Counted from the first letter of the stretch, positions 1 to 9,445 are shown. The stretch: DNA of 64,000 nucleotides from Jannaschia sp. S6380 (GCF_023015695.1 NZ_JALKAS010000002.1:310001-374000); one strand, 5' to 3'. Made by a program: numbers and translations. The notes: generated by a model not told the origin, from the sequence alone.

Positions 1-43
1 CTGACCTAGGTTCGCGCTGTGCACGTTTCCTAGGAGAGCAACA

Positions 44-319
44 ATGACGAAATTCATCGCTTCCGCCGCCGCCGCGCTCGTCGCGCTGGCTCCGGTCGTC
101 GCTTCGGCCGATTCGTCGGTCCGCACGCTGAACACCACCAAGTCGTCCGGCAACCTCGAAGCCGTCGGTTCCGACACCATCGTGGTCAACGAAGCCCCGG
201 TCCTGGCCGGTGGTGGTCTCAGCACCGCCGCCGCCGTCGGCCTGGCCGCCGCCGGCCTGCTGATCGTTGCCGCCATCGCGGATGGCAGCGACGGCTCGTC
301 CAGCACGACGACCGACTGA
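44..319 (+). CDS. small exported hypothetical protein
   Basis: This 91-residue protein has an N-terminal signal-peptide-like stretch (MTKF, then an Ala/Val-rich hydrophobic run ending near VASA, residues 19-22). A polar middle follows, then a second hydrophobic segment at about residues 58-79, and a Ser/Thr/Asp tail. It is probably exported or inner-membrane associated. An AGGAG ribosome binding site lies just upstream, and a strong terminator follows, so it may be transcribed alone. I recognise no family. The codon choice is strongly biased to GCC/GTC, which would fit good expression, but that is inference. Confidence 0.7.
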   Translation: MTKFIASAAAALVALAPVVASADSSVRTLNTTKSSGNLEAVGSDTIVVNEAPVLAGGGLSTAAAVGLAAAGLLIVAAIADGSDGSSSTTTD

Positions 320-341
320 TCCTTTCGACTTATCGAAAGTG

Positions 342-373
342 AAGGGGCGGGCCTGACGGTCCGCCCCTTTCTC
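342..373 (+). terminator. rho-independent terminator after the small exported protein
   Basis: A 9 bp perfect stem (342-350 with 361-369, AAGGGGCGG/CCGCCCCTT) can be extended inward by three pairs and is followed by a short T run. It lies 22 bases after the stop codon of the first gene and before the convergent dxs end. Confidence 0.8.
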
Positions 374-399
374 GTCTCCGATGGCCCCGGGGTCCCGGA

Positions 400-2313
400 T
401 CAGGCGCGCTTGCCGATCTGGCCCAGGTCCAGGACCGTCAGGACCTTCGCCTCGATATCGGCGGCGGTCAGTCCGGCCTCGATGTACATCTCGGCGGGGC
501 CGGCCTGATCGATGAACGCGTCCGGCAGCACCATCGACCGGAACCGCAGCCCCTCGTCGAACAGGCCCGCCTCGGCCAGAAGTTGCGCGACATGGCTGCC
601 GAAGCCGCCGACCGCGCCCTCCTCGATCGTGATCAGGGCCTCGTGGTCGCGGGCCAGCCGCAGGATCAGGTCGCGGTCCAGCGGCTTCGCAAACCGCGCA
701 TCCGCCACGGTCGGGCGAATGCCACGCGCCATCAGACGCTCGCGCGCGGCCTCCACCTCGGGCAGGCGGGCGCCGAAGGACAGGATCGCGACACGCTCGC
801 CCTCGTGGACCATGCGGCCACGGCCGATCTCCAGCGGGGTCCCGCGCTCGGGCATATCGACGCCCACGCCTTCGCCGCGGGGAAAACGGAAGGCGATGGG
901 GCCCGCATCGTGCGTTGCGGCGGTAGCCACCATGTGCCGCAGCTCCGCCTCGTCGGCGGCGGCCATGACGGTGAAGTTGGGCAGGTTGGAGAGATAGGCG
1001 ATATCGAAGCTGCCGGCATGCGTGGCGCCGTCGGCCCCGACCAGCCCGGCCCGGTCGATGGCAAAGCGCACAGGCAGGTTCTGCAACGCCACGTCGTGCA
1101 CCACCTGGTCGTAGCCGCGCTGCAGGAAGGTCGAATAGATCGCCGCGAAGGGCCGCATCCCCGCCGCGGCGAGGCCCGCGCAGAAGGTCACGCCGTGCTG
1201 TTCGGCGATGCCCACGTCGAAGCATCGCGCCGGAAAGCGTTCGGCGAACAGGTTCAGGCCGGTTCCGTCGGGCATGGCCGCGGTGATGGCGACGATGCGG
1301 TCGTCCTCCGCCGCCTCCCGGATCAGGCTTTCGGCGAAGACCTTGGTATAGCTGGGCGCGTTCGAGGGCGCCTTGGTCTGCTCGCCCGTGGCCACGTCGA
1401 ATTTCGATGTCGCGTGACCGCCGTCGCGTGCGCTTTCGGCGGGGCGGAAACCCTTGCCCTTCTTGGTGATCGCATGGATCAGGATCGGCCCGGTCGCACG
1501 CGCCTTGACCGTGCGCAGCACGCCCAGCAGGCTTTCCATATCATGGCCGTTGATCGGGCCGACATAGCTGAAGCCCAGCTCCTCGAAGAGCGTGCCGCCG
1601 ACGGTCATGCCCTTGAGCATCTCCTTGGCGCGGCGGGCGCCTTCCTGGAACGGCGGTGGAAGGAATCCGACGGCCCCCTTGGCGGCGGCCTTGAGGTCCT
1701 GGAACGGCGCACCGGCGTAAAGGCGCGACAGGTAGGACGACATCGCGCCCACCGGTGGGGCGATCGACATGTCGTTGTCGTTCAAAACGACGATCAGGCG
1801 CTTCTGCAGGTGCCCCGCGTGGTTCAGCGCCTCGTAGGCCATTCCGCCGGTCAGCGCACCGTCGCCGATCACCGCGATTGCGTCGCCCACCTCGGGCGCG
1901 CCCAGCTCGCGCGCCATCGCGAAGCCCAGCGCGGCGGAGATGGAGGTGGAGCTGTGCGCCGCGCCAAACGGATCGTAAGGCGACTCGGTCCGCTTGGTGA
2001 ACCCCGACAGCCCGTCCTTCTGGCGCAAGGTGTCCATGCGCCGGCGGCGGCCGGTCAGGATCTTGTGGGGGTAGCATTGGTGGCTGACGTCCCAGATCAG
2101 CTTGTCGCGCGGCGTGTCGAAGACGGCATGCAAGGCCACCGTCAGTTCGACCACGCCCAGCCCCGCACCCAGATGCCCGCCCGTCCGGCTGACGGCGTGG
2201 ATCGTCTCGGCGCGCAGTTCGTCGGCCAGCTTGCGCAGGTCGCCGTCCGACAGCGGCGCCAGGTCGGAGGATCCGGCGATGCCGTCCAGCAGCGGGGTTT
2301 TCGGTGCGACCAT
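400..2313 (-). CDS. dxs: 1-deoxy-D-xylulose-5-phosphate synthase
   Basis: Dxs condenses pyruvate and glyceraldehyde 3-phosphate to 1-deoxyxylulose 5-phosphate with thiamine diphosphate, the first step of the MEP isoprenoid pathway. The 637-residue length is normal for the family. Visible motifs are the SRTGGHLG region with its conserved His, [10 protein letters not shown], the thiamine-binding GDGALTGG...NDNDMSI stretch (about residues 150-183), and the transketolase-type pyrimidine half ([10 protein letters not shown]). The ATG at 2313 has GAGG upstream and is preferred over an in-frame GTG at 2331 that would overlap ispA. It is the last gene of a run with ispA and xseB, so one transcript probably feeds prenyl diphosphate synthesis for carotenoids, quinones and possibly bacteriochlorophyll. 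Confidence 0.95.
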   Translation of the reverse strand: MVAPKTPLLDGIAGSSDLAPLSDGDLRKLADELRAETIHAVSRTGGHLGAGLGVVELTVALHAVFDTPRDKLIWDVSHQCYPHKILTGRRRRMDTLRQKDGLSGFTKRTESPYDPFGAAHSSTSISAALGFAMARELGAPEVGDAIAVIGDGALTGGMAYEALNHAGHLQKRLIVVLNDNDMSIAPPVGAMSSYLSRLYAGAPFQDLKAAAKGAVGFLPPPFQEGARRAKEMLKGMTVGGTLFEELGFSYVGPINGHDMESLLGVLRTVKARATGPILIHAITKKGKGFRPAESARDGGHATSKFDVATGEQTKAPSNAPSYTKVFAESLIREAAEDDRIVAITAAMPDGTGLNLFAERFPARCFDVGIAEQHGVTFCAGLAAAGMRPFAAIYSTFLQRGYDQVVHDVALQNLPVRFAIDRAGLVGADGATHAGSFDIAYLSNLPNFTVMAAADEAELRHMVATAATHDAGPIAFRFPRGEGVGVDMPERGTPLEIGRGRMVHEGERVAILSFGARLPEVEAARERLMARGIRPTVADARFAKPLDRDLILRLARDHEALITIEEGAVGGFGSHVAQLLAEAGLFDEGLRFRSMVLPDAFIDQAGPAEMYIEAGLTAADIEAKVLTVLDLGQIGKRA

Positions 2314-2320
2314 GGAAGCC

Positions 2321-3190
2321 TCAATTGTCACGGTTCACGACATAACGTGCGACCCGGACAAGGCTATCAGCACGGTCGCCGAAGGGCAAAAGGCTGGCCT
2401 GCGCGGCCCCGACCAGTTCCGTGGCCCGTGCGCGGGCGCCTTCGACCCCCAGATGGGACACGAAGGTGGCCTTGCCGGCCCGCGCGTCCTTGCGCGCGGC
2501 CTTGCCCATTCGGGCCGGGTCGCCCTCGACATCCAGCAGATCGTCGGCGATCTGGAAGGCGAGGCCCAGTCGCGCGGCGTATTCGGTCAGGGGTTCGGGA
2601 TCGGCCCCCCCGAGGATCGCGCCCGCGCGGCAGGGCCATTCCAGGAGGCGACCGGTCTTGAGCCGTTGCAGCGCCGTGATCCGGTCCAGCGACAGCGGGG
2701 CATCGGCCGTTTCGGCGGCGATGTCGCGGGCCTGCCCCGCCACCATGCCCGCCCCGCCCGCCGCCCGTGCGAGCGTCAGGACGAGATCGGCGCGCACGCT
2801 TCCGTCGGGATGCGTCGCCGGATCGGCCAGGACCTCGAACGCGAATGTCTGCAGCGCGTCGCCGGCCAGGATCGCTGTCGCCTCGTCCCAGCGGCGGTGC
2901 ACCGTGGGTTGGCCCCGGCGCAGGTCGTCATCGTCCATGCAGGGCAGGTCGTCATGGATCAGGGAGTAGGCGTGCAGGGCCTCGATCGCCACGGCGGCCC
3001 GGAGGGCACAGTCGCGCGGCACGTCGAAGAGCGCGGCGCATTCCAGCGCCAGGAACGCGCGGAGCCGCTTGCCGCCCTGCGTGGCGTAGCGCATCGCCTC
3101 GCCCACGGGGCCCTCGAACGGGCCCAGCAGCGCGTCCAGCGCCGCGCCGGTTTCCTGCTGCGCGCGGCACAGGCGTTCGTCGAATGTCAC
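2321..3190 (-). CDS. ispA: polyprenyl synthetase (geranyl/farnesyl diphosphate synthase)
   Basis: This enzyme joins isopentenyl diphosphate to allylic diphosphates to make geranyl or farnesyl diphosphate. The 289-residue protein carries the first Asp-rich motif ([10 protein letters not shown], residues 80-89, with the RRG that follows) and the second one (FQIADDLLD) expected of trans-prenyltransferases. The GTG start at 3190 overlaps the xseB stop codon as GTGA, which indicates translational coupling. It lies between xseB and dxs, a common alphaproteobacterial order. The exact chain length of the product cannot be read with certainty. Confidence 0.93.
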   Translation of the reverse strand: MTFDERLCRAQQETGAALDALLGPFEGPVGEAMRYATQGGKRLRAFLALECAALFDVPRDCALRAAVAIEALHAYSLIHDDLPCMDDDDLRRGQPTVHRRWDEATAILAGDALQTFAFEVLADPATHPDGSVRADLVLTLARAAGGAGMVAGQARDIAAETADAPLSLDRITALQRLKTGRLLEWPCRAGAILGGADPEPLTEYAARLGLAFQIADDLLDVEGDPARMGKAARKDARAGKATFVSHLGVEGARARATELVGAAQASLLPFGDRADSLVRVARYVVNRDN

Positions 3191-3423
3191 GGGTCGGCGG
3201 GCCGCGTTCCGACCGGGCGGCCATCGGCGTCGAGGGTAATCTGCTCGACCTTCTCCTCGGCTTCCTTCAGCTTGGTCTCGCAGCGCGCCTTGAGCGCGGC
3301 GCCACGCTCGTAGAGGCGGATAGACTCCTCCAGCGGGACGTCGCCACGGTCGAGCTGGTTCACCACCTTCTCCAGCTCGGCGATCGCCTGCTCGAAACTC
3401 ATCGTCTCGATCTCGTCAGCCAT
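3187..3423 (-). CDS. xseB: exodeoxyribonuclease VII small subunit
   Basis: XseB is the small subunit of exonuclease VII, which degrades single-stranded DNA. The 78-residue protein shows the family pattern: MSFEQAIAELEKVVNQLDRGDVPLEESIRLYERGAALKARCE. I chose the ATG at 3423 because the longer open frame upstream has no family similarity. The start overlaps the end of the deacetylase gene by 8 bases and the stop overlaps the ispA start, so the three genes look co-translated. The large subunit gene xseA is not in this window. Confidence 0.93.
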   Translation of the reverse strand: MADEIETMSFEQAIAELEKVVNQLDRGDVPLEESIRLYERGAALKARCETKLKEAEEKVEQITLDADGRPVGTRPADP

Positions 3424-4342
3424 TTTCCCGCCTCCGCAGAACGTCCACATGGGCCCCGGCCGCATCGGCCAGCGCGTCGAGGTCATAGCCCCCCTCGAGG
3501 CACGACACCAGCCGTCCGCCCGCATGCGCGTGGGCCAGATCGCAGAGCCGTTCGGTCACCCAGACGAAATCCTCCGTCGTCCAGGTCAACTGCGCCAGCG
3601 GATCGTCGGCATGGGCGTCGAACCCCGCCGAGACGAGGACGAGATCGGGCGCGAAGGCGTTGAGCCTTGGCAGGATGTCATCCTGCATCCGGGCCCGGAA
3701 GACGCGGCCGTCGGAGTTCGGGGGCAGGGGGACGTTCATGACGTTGTCATGCGCGCCTGTTTCACCCGCGGCGCCGGTGCCGGGCCAGAGCGGCGACTGG
3801 TGGGTGGAGACGAACAGGCTGCGCGGCTCGTCCCAGAGAAGGTCCTGCGTGCCGTTGCCGTGATGGACGTCGAAGTCGACGACCGCGACGCGGCCCAGTC
3901 CGTGATGGTCGAGCGCGTGTTTCGCCGCGATTGCGACCGTTCCGAACAGGCAGAACCCCATCGGCGTCTCGGTCTCGGCATGGTGCCCGGGGGGGCGCAT
4001 GGCGACGAAGGCGTTCCGCGCGTCGCCTTCGACGACGGCATCCACGGCCCGCAAGGCCGCGCCGGCGGCCAGGCGCGCGGCGCGCAGGCTGCCGGGGGAA
4101 AGGCTCGTATCGGCGTCGAGCTGGGCCCAGCCCTCGGCCGGCTGGGCCGCGGCCAACGCGTCCAGGTAGCGTTGCGGATGGCACCGCAGAAGGGCGGCGT
4201 CGGGCGCCTCCTGGGGCGACTCGCGGGTCAGGTCCATGCCGTCCAGCGCGGCGCGCACGGCCTCCAGGCGGGCGACCTGTTCGGGGTGCCCGGGCGGATT
4301 CTCGTGCCGGTCGGCATCGGGATGGGTCAGCAAGAGCGTCAT
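3416..4342 (-). CDS. histone deacetylase family protein (acetoin utilization-type deacetylase)
   Basis: This is a zinc-dependent amidohydrolase of the HDAC/AcuC/APAH superfamily, 308 residues. The active-site series is complete: RPPGHHAE, DFDVHHGNGTQ with the Asp/His zinc ligands, FVSTHQSPLWPGTG, and SAGFDAHADDPL. The substrate is unknown; acetylpolyamines and acetyl-lysines are the usual candidates. The gene lies between petR and xseB on the same strand, with a 9 base gap to petR. Confidence 0.9.
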   Translation of the reverse strand: MTLLLTHPDADRHENPPGHPEQVARLEAVRAALDGMDLTRESPQEAPDAALLRCHPQRYLDALAAAQPAEGWAQLDADTSLSPGSLRAARLAAGAALRAVDAVVEGDARNAFVAMRPPGHHAETETPMGFCLFGTVAIAAKHALDHHGLGRVAVVDFDVHHGNGTQDLLWDEPRSLFVSTHQSPLWPGTGAAGETGAHDNVMNVPLPPNSDGRVFRARMQDDILPRLNAFAPDLVLVSAGFDAHADDPLAQLTWTTEDFVWVTERLCDLAHAHAGGRLVSCLEGGYDLDALADAAGAHVDVLRRRENG

Positions 4343-4351
4343 CGGGATCCG

Positions 4352-5062
4352 TCAATCGGGGGCGAGCATGTAGCCCTCGCCCCGCACGGTCTGCAGATAG
4401 CGGGGCTGTTTCGGGTCCTGCTCCAGCTTGCGGCGCAGGCGGGTGATCTGGACGTCGACCGCGCGTTCGCCCGAGACCTCGCCGTCGCGGCCCAGTCGTT
4501 CGACCAGCGTGCCGCGCGTGACCGGCTCATGCGGCGTGGCGGCCAGGACGCGCATCAAAGTCGTCTCGGTCACGGTCAGGCGGACGGGGTCTTCGCCCTT
4601 GAGGAGTTCGCCCCGGTCGAGGTCGTAGCGCACATGGCCCAGATGCAGGATCTTGGGCATCGCCCCGCCCCCCTGCGGCGCCCGTCGCAGGATGGCTTTG
4701 AGGCGCAGCAGCAGTTCCTTGGGTTCGAACGGCTTGGGCAGATAGTCGTCGGCCCCCGCTTCCAGCCCGGTGATCCGGTCGGAAGTGTCGCCCTTCGCCG
4801 TCAGCAGCAGGATCGGCGTGTCGCGCGTCTCGCGGATTTCGGCGCAGAGGATGAAGCCATTGTCGCCGGGCATCATCACGTCGAGGATCATCATGTCGAA
4901 GTCGAGCCCCGCCAGAAGGCGCCGAGCATGGTCGGCATCGCGTGCCGCAGTGGTCAGATAGCCGTTCCGGGTCAGGAACTTCTGCAGCAATCCCCGGATC
5001 CGCTCGTCGTCGTCCACCAGGAGGACATGGGCCTGGTGGCTCGGCGGGCCTTCGTCGGACAT
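4352..5062 (-). CDS. petR: OmpR/PhoB-type response regulator, PetR
   Basis: This 236-residue protein has a receiver domain (acidic pocket D17-D19, phosphoacceptor D61 in LDVMMPG, conserved Lys in LPKPFEPKEL) and a C-terminal winged-helix DNA-binding domain (VTETTLMRVL, VDVQITRLRRKLE). It follows the MarR-type gene by 3 bases. This pair, next to ilvE and the deacetylase-xseB-ispA-dxs block, matches the petR/petP arrangement of Rhodobacter. There PetR is linked to expression of the cytochrome bc1 region. No histidine kinase is adjacent. Confidence 0.88.
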   Translation of the reverse strand: MSDEGPPSHQAHVLLVDDDERIRGLLQKFLTRNGYLTTAARDADHARRLLAGLDFDMMILDVMMPGDNGFILCAEIRETRDTPILLLTAKGDTSDRITGLEAGADDYLPKPFEPKELLLRLKAILRRAPQGGGAMPKILHLGHVRYDLDRGELLKGEDPVRLTVTETTLMRVLAATPHEPVTRGTLVERLGRDGEVSGERAVDVQITRLRRKLEQDPKQPRYLQTVRGEGYMLAPD

Positions 5063-5065
5063 CGG

Positions 5066-5554
5066 CTACCCTTCCTTCACGGCCGCGAAATGCCGCCTAA
5101 GTTCGGGGTCCATCATATGTTCAAGGACTTCGCGGAATCCAGCGACCGCGACCGGACCCGCCGCGCGGAAGGCCGCCCGCATCCGCGCGCGTTGCGCGTC
5201 CGACAGTTCCTGCTCCAGCGCGGCGCCGCGGGGCGTGAGGTACAGATGGCGTTCGCGCCGGTCGCGCGTGCCGACGCGGCTCTCGACCAGCCCGTCCTCG
5301 ACCAGGGTGCGCAGGACGCGGTTCAGCGATTGCTTGGTGACGCCCAGTATGGCCAGCAGGTTGTTGACCGTCGTGCCGGGCGTGCGCTGGATGAAATGGA
5401 TGGCGCGGTGATGGGCACGGCCGTAGTCGTAATCGGCCAGGATGCGGTCGGGATCGGCGGTGAAGCCGCGATAGGCGAAGAACATGGCCTCGATGGCGCG
5501 GCGCAGCTGTTCGTCGGTCAGGAACAGAAGGTTCTCGCTGTGATCCTGGGCCAT
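5066..5554 (-). CDS. petP: MarR-family transcriptional regulator, PetP
   Basis: This is a 162-residue winged-helix regulator. The DNA-binding region runs from about residue 50 to 100 (TTVNNLLAILGVTKQSLNRVLRTL, then the wing with RVGTRDRRERHLYLTPRG). I chose the ATG at 5554 because GGGAGGA sits just upstream and the extension in the long open frame has no similarity. It is divergent from ilvE across a gap of about 135 bases that must hold both promoters. Pairing with petR supports the PetP name. Confidence 0.87.
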   Translation of the reverse strand: MAQDHSENLLFLTDEQLRRAIEAMFFAYRGFTADPDRILADYDYGRAHHRAIHFIQRTPGTTVNNLLAILGVTKQSLNRVLRTLVEDGLVESRVGTRDRRERHLYLTPRGAALEQELSDAQRARMRAAFRAAGPVAVAGFREVLEHMMDPELRRHFAAVKEG

Positions 5555-5689
5555 GGCCGGTCCTCCCAAGGATGAAACTACGTCAGCCTTGTTGACATTC
5601 CAAGACCGCATTGTTACCCACGGGCAGATTTTGCGCAACATTATGTCCGAAACGGGCATAGCAGCGACATGAATGAAGCGGAGGGTATG

Positions 5690-6559
5690 ATGGCGGGTTC
5701 CTATGCCGATGTCGAAGGCCGGATCTGGATGGATGGCAAGCTGATCGACTGGAAGGATGCGAATGTCCATCTGCTGACGCATGCCATGCACTACGCCAGC
5801 GCCGTGTTCGAGGGCGAGCGCGCCTATGGCGGCAAGATTTTCGAGAGCCGCAAGCATTCGGAGCGCCTGATCTATTCCGGCCGGCAACTGGACATGGAAA
5901 TCCCCTGGACGGTCGACGAGATCGAGGCCGCGAAATACGAGACGATGAACGCCAACGGTCTGGACGATGCCTATATCCGTGTGCTGGCTTGGCGCGGCGT
6001 GGGCGAGGACATGGGCGTCTCGTCCGCGCGCAATCCGGTGCGGATGGCGGTCGCGACCTGGGCCTGGGGCAATTACTACGGCGACGCCAAAATGCGCGGC
6101 GCCAAGCTCGACATCGCCAAGTGGAAGCGGCCCAGCCCGGAGACGGCACCGAGCCATGCGAAGGCTGCCGGGCTTTACATGATCTGCACGATGTCCAAGC
6201 ACGCGGCCGAAGCGAAGGGCTGTTCGGATGCGATGATGTTCGACTATCGCGGCTACGTGGCCGAGGCGACGGGGGCCAACATCTTCTTCGTCAAGGATGG
6301 CGAGGTGCACACCCCCGACCCCGATTGCTTCCTGAACGGAATCACCCGGCAGACCGTCCTGCGGATGCTGGAGGAGCGGCAGATCAAGGTGCACCAGCGC
6401 CATATCATGCCCGAGGAGCTGGAAGGGTTCGAGCAATGCTGGCTGACCGGCACGGCGGCCGAAGTGACGCCCGTGGGCCAGATCGGCGACTACAATTTCG
6501 AGGTGGGCGCGATGACGCGCGACATTTCCGACAGTTACGAGAAGCTCGTGCGGGCCTGA
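5690..6559 (+). CDS. ilvE: branched-chain amino acid aminotransferase
   Basis: This is a fold type IV PLP enzyme that moves amino groups between branched-chain amino acids and 2-oxoglutarate. Motifs include VFEGERAYGG, the SHAKAAG segment expected to hold the PLP lysine, EATGANIFFV and NGITRQTVL. The start at 5690 (MAGSYADVEG) has GGAGGG 4 bases upstream; an earlier ATG at 5669 lacks a good ribosome binding site. Length is 289 residues, normal for the family. A strong hairpin follows the stop codon. Confidence 0.93.
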   Translation: MAGSYADVEGRIWMDGKLIDWKDANVHLLTHAMHYASAVFEGERAYGGKIFESRKHSERLIYSGRQLDMEIPWTVDEIEAAKYETMNANGLDDAYIRVLAWRGVGEDMGVSSARNPVRMAVATWAWGNYYGDAKMRGAKLDIAKWKRPSPETAPSHAKAAGLYMICTMSKHAAEAKGCSDAMMFDYRGYVAEATGANIFFVKDGEVHTPDPDCFLNGITRQTVLRMLEERQIKVHQRHIMPEELEGFEQCWLTGTAAEVTPVGQIGDYNFEVGAMTRDISDSYEKLVRA

Positions 6560-6862
6560 TGCGGAAACGGCCCCGTCAGGGGACGGGGCCGATCCAGTCG
6601 GGGACGGCGGGGGGGACACCGGCCCGGTAGTGCGCTCCGACGGCGCGTTGGGTGGGGGCAATGATACGCCGCCGGAGTGCCGAGCTTTCGCTCCTACAAG
6701 GACAGTCTTGGCAATCCCGTCGGACATTTTCGGGGTCTGGAAACGGTTCCCGTCGGATCATTTCGTGGCAGCATTGGGGCAGTGGCTGAATTTCATACAT
6801 GCCATGCGGCCTCTTGCGCGCCGCGCTTGAACTGGCGGGCGCGTCGCGCCACGTTGGGGCGG
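6560..6862. other. 303 bp intergenic region with a hairpin and a direct repeat
   Basis: The stretch between ilvE and the DUF2794 gene starts with a terminator-like hairpin (6568-6591). It also holds two near-copies of CCCGTCGGAcATTTcG at 6716-6731 and 6749-6765. A 74-codon minus-strand open frame (6576-6800) has no recognisable features and I do not call it. The DUF2794 promoter should lie in the right half. Confidence 0.5.
6568..6591 (+). terminator. hairpin after ilvE
   Basis: A perfect 10 bp stem (6568-6577 with 6582-6591, CGGCCCCGTC/GACGGGGCCG) with an AGGG loop begins 9 bases after the ilvE stop codon. There is no T run, so it may act with Rho or as an mRNA 3' stabiliser. Confidence 0.6.
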
Positions 6863-7192
6863 ATGAACGCGCCCACGCCTTTCCCCCATGCCGAAACGGT
6901 CAGCTTCCATCGCACCGAACTGTCGGTGATCCTGTCGCTCTACGGGCGGATGGTCGCCGCCGGGGAATGGCGTGATTACGGAATTTCGGCGCTTCGCGAC
7001 GTGGCGGTCTTCTCGGTCTTTCGACGGACCGCCGAACAGCCGATGTATCGGATCGAGAAGCGACCCAAGATGGCGGCGAAACAGGGCGCCTATACCGTGA
7101 TCGGAATGGATGGGCGGATCCTGCGGCGCGGCCATGACCTGCGCACGGTCCTGCGCGTGCTGGAACGCAAGCTGATCCGTCCCGTCGACTGA
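6863..7192 (+). CDS. DUF2794 family protein
   Basis: This 109-residue protein matches the conserved alphaproteobacterial DUF2794 pattern: FHRTELSVILSLYGRMVAAGEWRDYGI, then FSVFRRTAEQPMYRIEKRP and YTVIGMDGRILRRGHDL. Its function is not known. The ATG at 6863 is preceded by a G-rich ribosome binding site (GGGGCGG) and gives the normal family length. It is convergent with the NlpC/P60 gene, with a 7 base gap. Confidence 0.85.
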   Translation: MNAPTPFPHAETVSFHRTELSVILSLYGRMVAAGEWRDYGISALRDVAVFSVFRRTAEQPMYRIEKRPKMAAKQGAYTVIGMDGRILRRGHDLRTVLRVLERKLIRPVD

Positions 7193-7199
7193 TGGGTCG

Positions 7200-8051
7200 T
7201 CAGCCCGGCAGCTCCGGCCGCCGGCGCGTGACGATGTCCCCCCGTCCCGTCGGATCGCCCTCCTGGATGCGTGCCCGTGCCTCGGCCAGCGGCTCATAGG
7301 CGACGGCCATGTGGTGCGCGTTCGCGTGCAAGAGAGTTTCGGCGTCGGACATGATCCCGACATGGCCATCCCAGAAGATCAGGTCGCCCCGCTGCAACGG
7401 CGCGTCCGCATGCAACTCGCGCCCCACGCCCCGCTGCTGGTCGCTGTCGCGCGGGCAGTCGAGGCCGCAGGCGATCAGCGCCTGCTGGACCAGGCCCGAG
7501 CAGTCCACGCCCCAGCGCGACGATCCCCCCCAGAGATACGGCGTGCCGAGAAACATGTCGGCCACGCCGACCGGATCGCTGAACCGGGCGCGCAGCGGCT
7601 GAAGATGCCCCGAGGGGACGAAATGCCCGGTCGAGACCTTTTTGAAATCGCCCAGGTCCGACGTGACGCGGACATGGCTGCCGAAGAAGATCGCCACTTC
7701 GGGCGGGGCCTTCAGACGCGCGCGCGGATAGAGATGCGTGGCCGGCGCGGCAATCCAGTGCGTCGCCGCCTCCTGCCGCGTCAACGCGCCCGAGATGACA
7801 TAGCCGCAATAGCCGTCGCGGAGGGATTGGCCGAAGGCGAAGCCGTCGCGTTCGTCGATGACGCGAAACGCCTCGCCGAACAGCAGCTGGCTGGCCCGGT
7901 CGCCCCGCGGCGCGTCGCTGAGGTTGACGAGCGGTTGCTGGACCGTGCGGATCGTGCCCTTGACGTAGCGCGTCGCCTCGACCACGCCGCGCAACTCATG
8001 CGCGGCGGCATGGCCGTTCGCCGGGGTCATGCGCGAATCGAAGCCGGTCAT
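7200..8051 (-). CDS. NlpC/P60 family peptidoglycan hydrolase with SH3-like domains
   Basis: This is a 283-residue cysteine peptidase (C40) likely to cut peptide stems of peptidoglycan. The N-terminal half contains bacterial SH3-like segments (PLVNLSDAPRGDRASQLLFGE). The catalytic domain holds GTPYLWGGSSRWGVDCSGLVQQAL with the nucleophilic Cys, and the His is in WDGHVGIM. No signal peptide is evident. The ATG start overlaps the aminopeptidase stop as ATGA, so the two are probably translated together; both would act on peptides or cell-wall fragments. Confidence 0.9.
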   Translation of the reverse strand: MTGFDSRMTPANGHAAAHELRGVVEATRYVKGTIRTVQQPLVNLSDAPRGDRASQLLFGEAFRVIDERDGFAFGQSLRDGYCGYVISGALTRQEAATHWIAAPATHLYPRARLKAPPEVAIFFGSHVRVTSDLGDFKKVSTGHFVPSGHLQPLRARFSDPVGVADMFLGTPYLWGGSSRWGVDCSGLVQQALIACGLDCPRDSDQQRGVGRELHADAPLQRGDLIFWDGHVGIMSDAETLLHANAHHMAVAYEPLAEARARIQEGDPTGRGDIVTRRRPELPG

Positions 8052-9445
8052 GACGCCAGCACGCCCGGCAGGGCGTCGAAGATCGCGCGTGCCCCCATGC
8101 CGACGCCGCCCTTGGGCCGCGCGGGCGCGGGTTTGGGGTTCCAGCCGTAGATGTCGAAATGCGCGAAGCGCGGCGTCCGGCGCACGAAACGATCAATAAA
8201 CAATGCCGCGGTGATGCTGCCGGCGAAGGCCCCGGCGGGGGCGTTGTCCAGATCGGCGATGCCCGGTTCGATCATCGGCTCGTAGGGTCGGTGGAGTGGC
8301 ATCCGCCAGAGCGGATCGCGCACGCGGTGCCCAGCATGGGCCAGCGCCATCGCGAGCGCGTCGTCATCGGTGTAGTAGGGCGAGATGTCGGGCCCCAGCG
8401 CCACCCGCGCCGCACCCGTCAGCGTGGCCATGCAGATCATCAGATCGGGCGGCGTCTCGTCGGCCAGGGCGAGGGCGTCGGCCAGCACCAGCCGCCCCTC
8501 GGCGTCGGTGTTGTTGATCTCGACGGTCAGGCCGTTGCGCGCCGTCAGGATGTCGCCGGGGCGGAAGGCGTTGCCCGCGACGGCGTTCTCGACCGCGGGG
8601 ACGAGGATGCGCAGGCGCAGCTCCGTCCCGGTCGCCATGATCATGGACGCGAGGCCGAGGACGGTCGCGGCACCGCCCATGTCCTTCTTCATGATCCCCA
8701 TCGAGGCACCCGGTTTCAGGTTCAGCCCCCCGGTGTCGAAGCAGACGCCCTTGCCGACCAGCGTCAGCGCCGGTCCGGTTTCGCCCCAGGTCACGTCGAT
8801 CAGGCGCGGGGCCCGGGCTGCGGCGCGCCCCACCGCGTGGATCATCGGCAGATTGGCGGCCAGCAGGTCGTCGCCGGCGGTGACCGAAACCGTGGCGCCG
8901 TGGCGTTCGGCCAGGTGACGCGCGGCGGCCTCCAGTTCGTCGGGACCCATGTCTTCGGCTGGGGTGTTGATCAGGTCGCGGGTCAGGAATTCGCCCGCCG
9001 CGATCGCCTCGATCCGGGCGGCGTCGATGCCGCGTGGCGGGCGCAGGCGGGCCGCGTCCCGTGCCCGGCCGGCATAGCGCGTGAAGCGGTAGGAGGACAG
9101 GAGCCAGCCGAGTGCCGCCTCCTCCAGCTGGTTCGCGGTCAGATCGCCGTCCAGCGCATAAGTGCCCGACCCCAATGCGGCGGCCGCGCGCCCGATGACG
9201 AAGCGCAGCCGCTGGCGGTCCTTCGCATCGCCCCATCCGACCAGGACCCGCGCCACCGACATGTCGGGGGCCGGCAGGCGCAGGATCTCGCCCGGTCCGG
9301 CGCGGAACCCGCTGGCCGCGACCCAGTCCCGCACCGGTGCGTCCTGTCCCGCCAGCCAATCCTCCAGCGCGGATTTCGACACGATACGAAGCGGGATGGC
9401 CCGGGTGTCGGGGGCGGCGAATCCGGGCGGGTCTTGCAAATACAT
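8048..9445 (-). CDS. M17 leucyl aminopeptidase family protein
   Basis: This 465-residue enzyme removes N-terminal residues from peptides with two metal ions. The M17 signature NTDAEGRLVLADAL is intact, as are the metal-site segments VGKGVCFDTGGLNLK and KKDMGGAA. The ATG at 9445 has GAGGA upstream and is preferred over a TTG at 9463. It is upstream of, and overlaps, the NlpC/P60 gene; the pair may handle cell-wall peptides. Confidence 0.9.
   Translation of the reverse strand: MYLQDPPGFAAPDTRAIPLRIVSKSALEDWLAGQDAPVRDWVAASGFRAGPGEILRLPAPDMSVARVLVGWGDAKDRQRLRFVIGRAAAALGSGTYALDGDLTANQLEEAALGWLLSSYRFTRYAGRARDAARLRPPRGIDAARIEAIAAGEFLTRDLINTPAEDMGPDELEAAARHLAERHGATVSVTAGDDLLAANLPMIHAVGRAAARAPRLIDVTWGETGPALTLVGKGVCFDTGGLNLKPGASMGIMKKDMGGAATVLGLASMIMATGTELRLRILVPAVENAVAGNAFRPGDILTARNGLTVEINNTDAEGRLVLADALALADETPPDLMICMATLTGAARVALGPDISPYYTDDDALAMALAHAGHRVRDPLWRMPLHRPYEPMIEPGIADLDNAPAGAFAGSITAALFIDRFVRRTPRFAHFDIYGWNPKPAPARPKGGVGMGARAIFDALPGVLAS

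Noticed and set aside
6576..6800. 74-codon minus-strand open frame with Cys residues after ilvE
   Set aside because: It overlaps the ilvE hairpin at its 3' end, has no ribosome binding site I trust and no recognisable fold.
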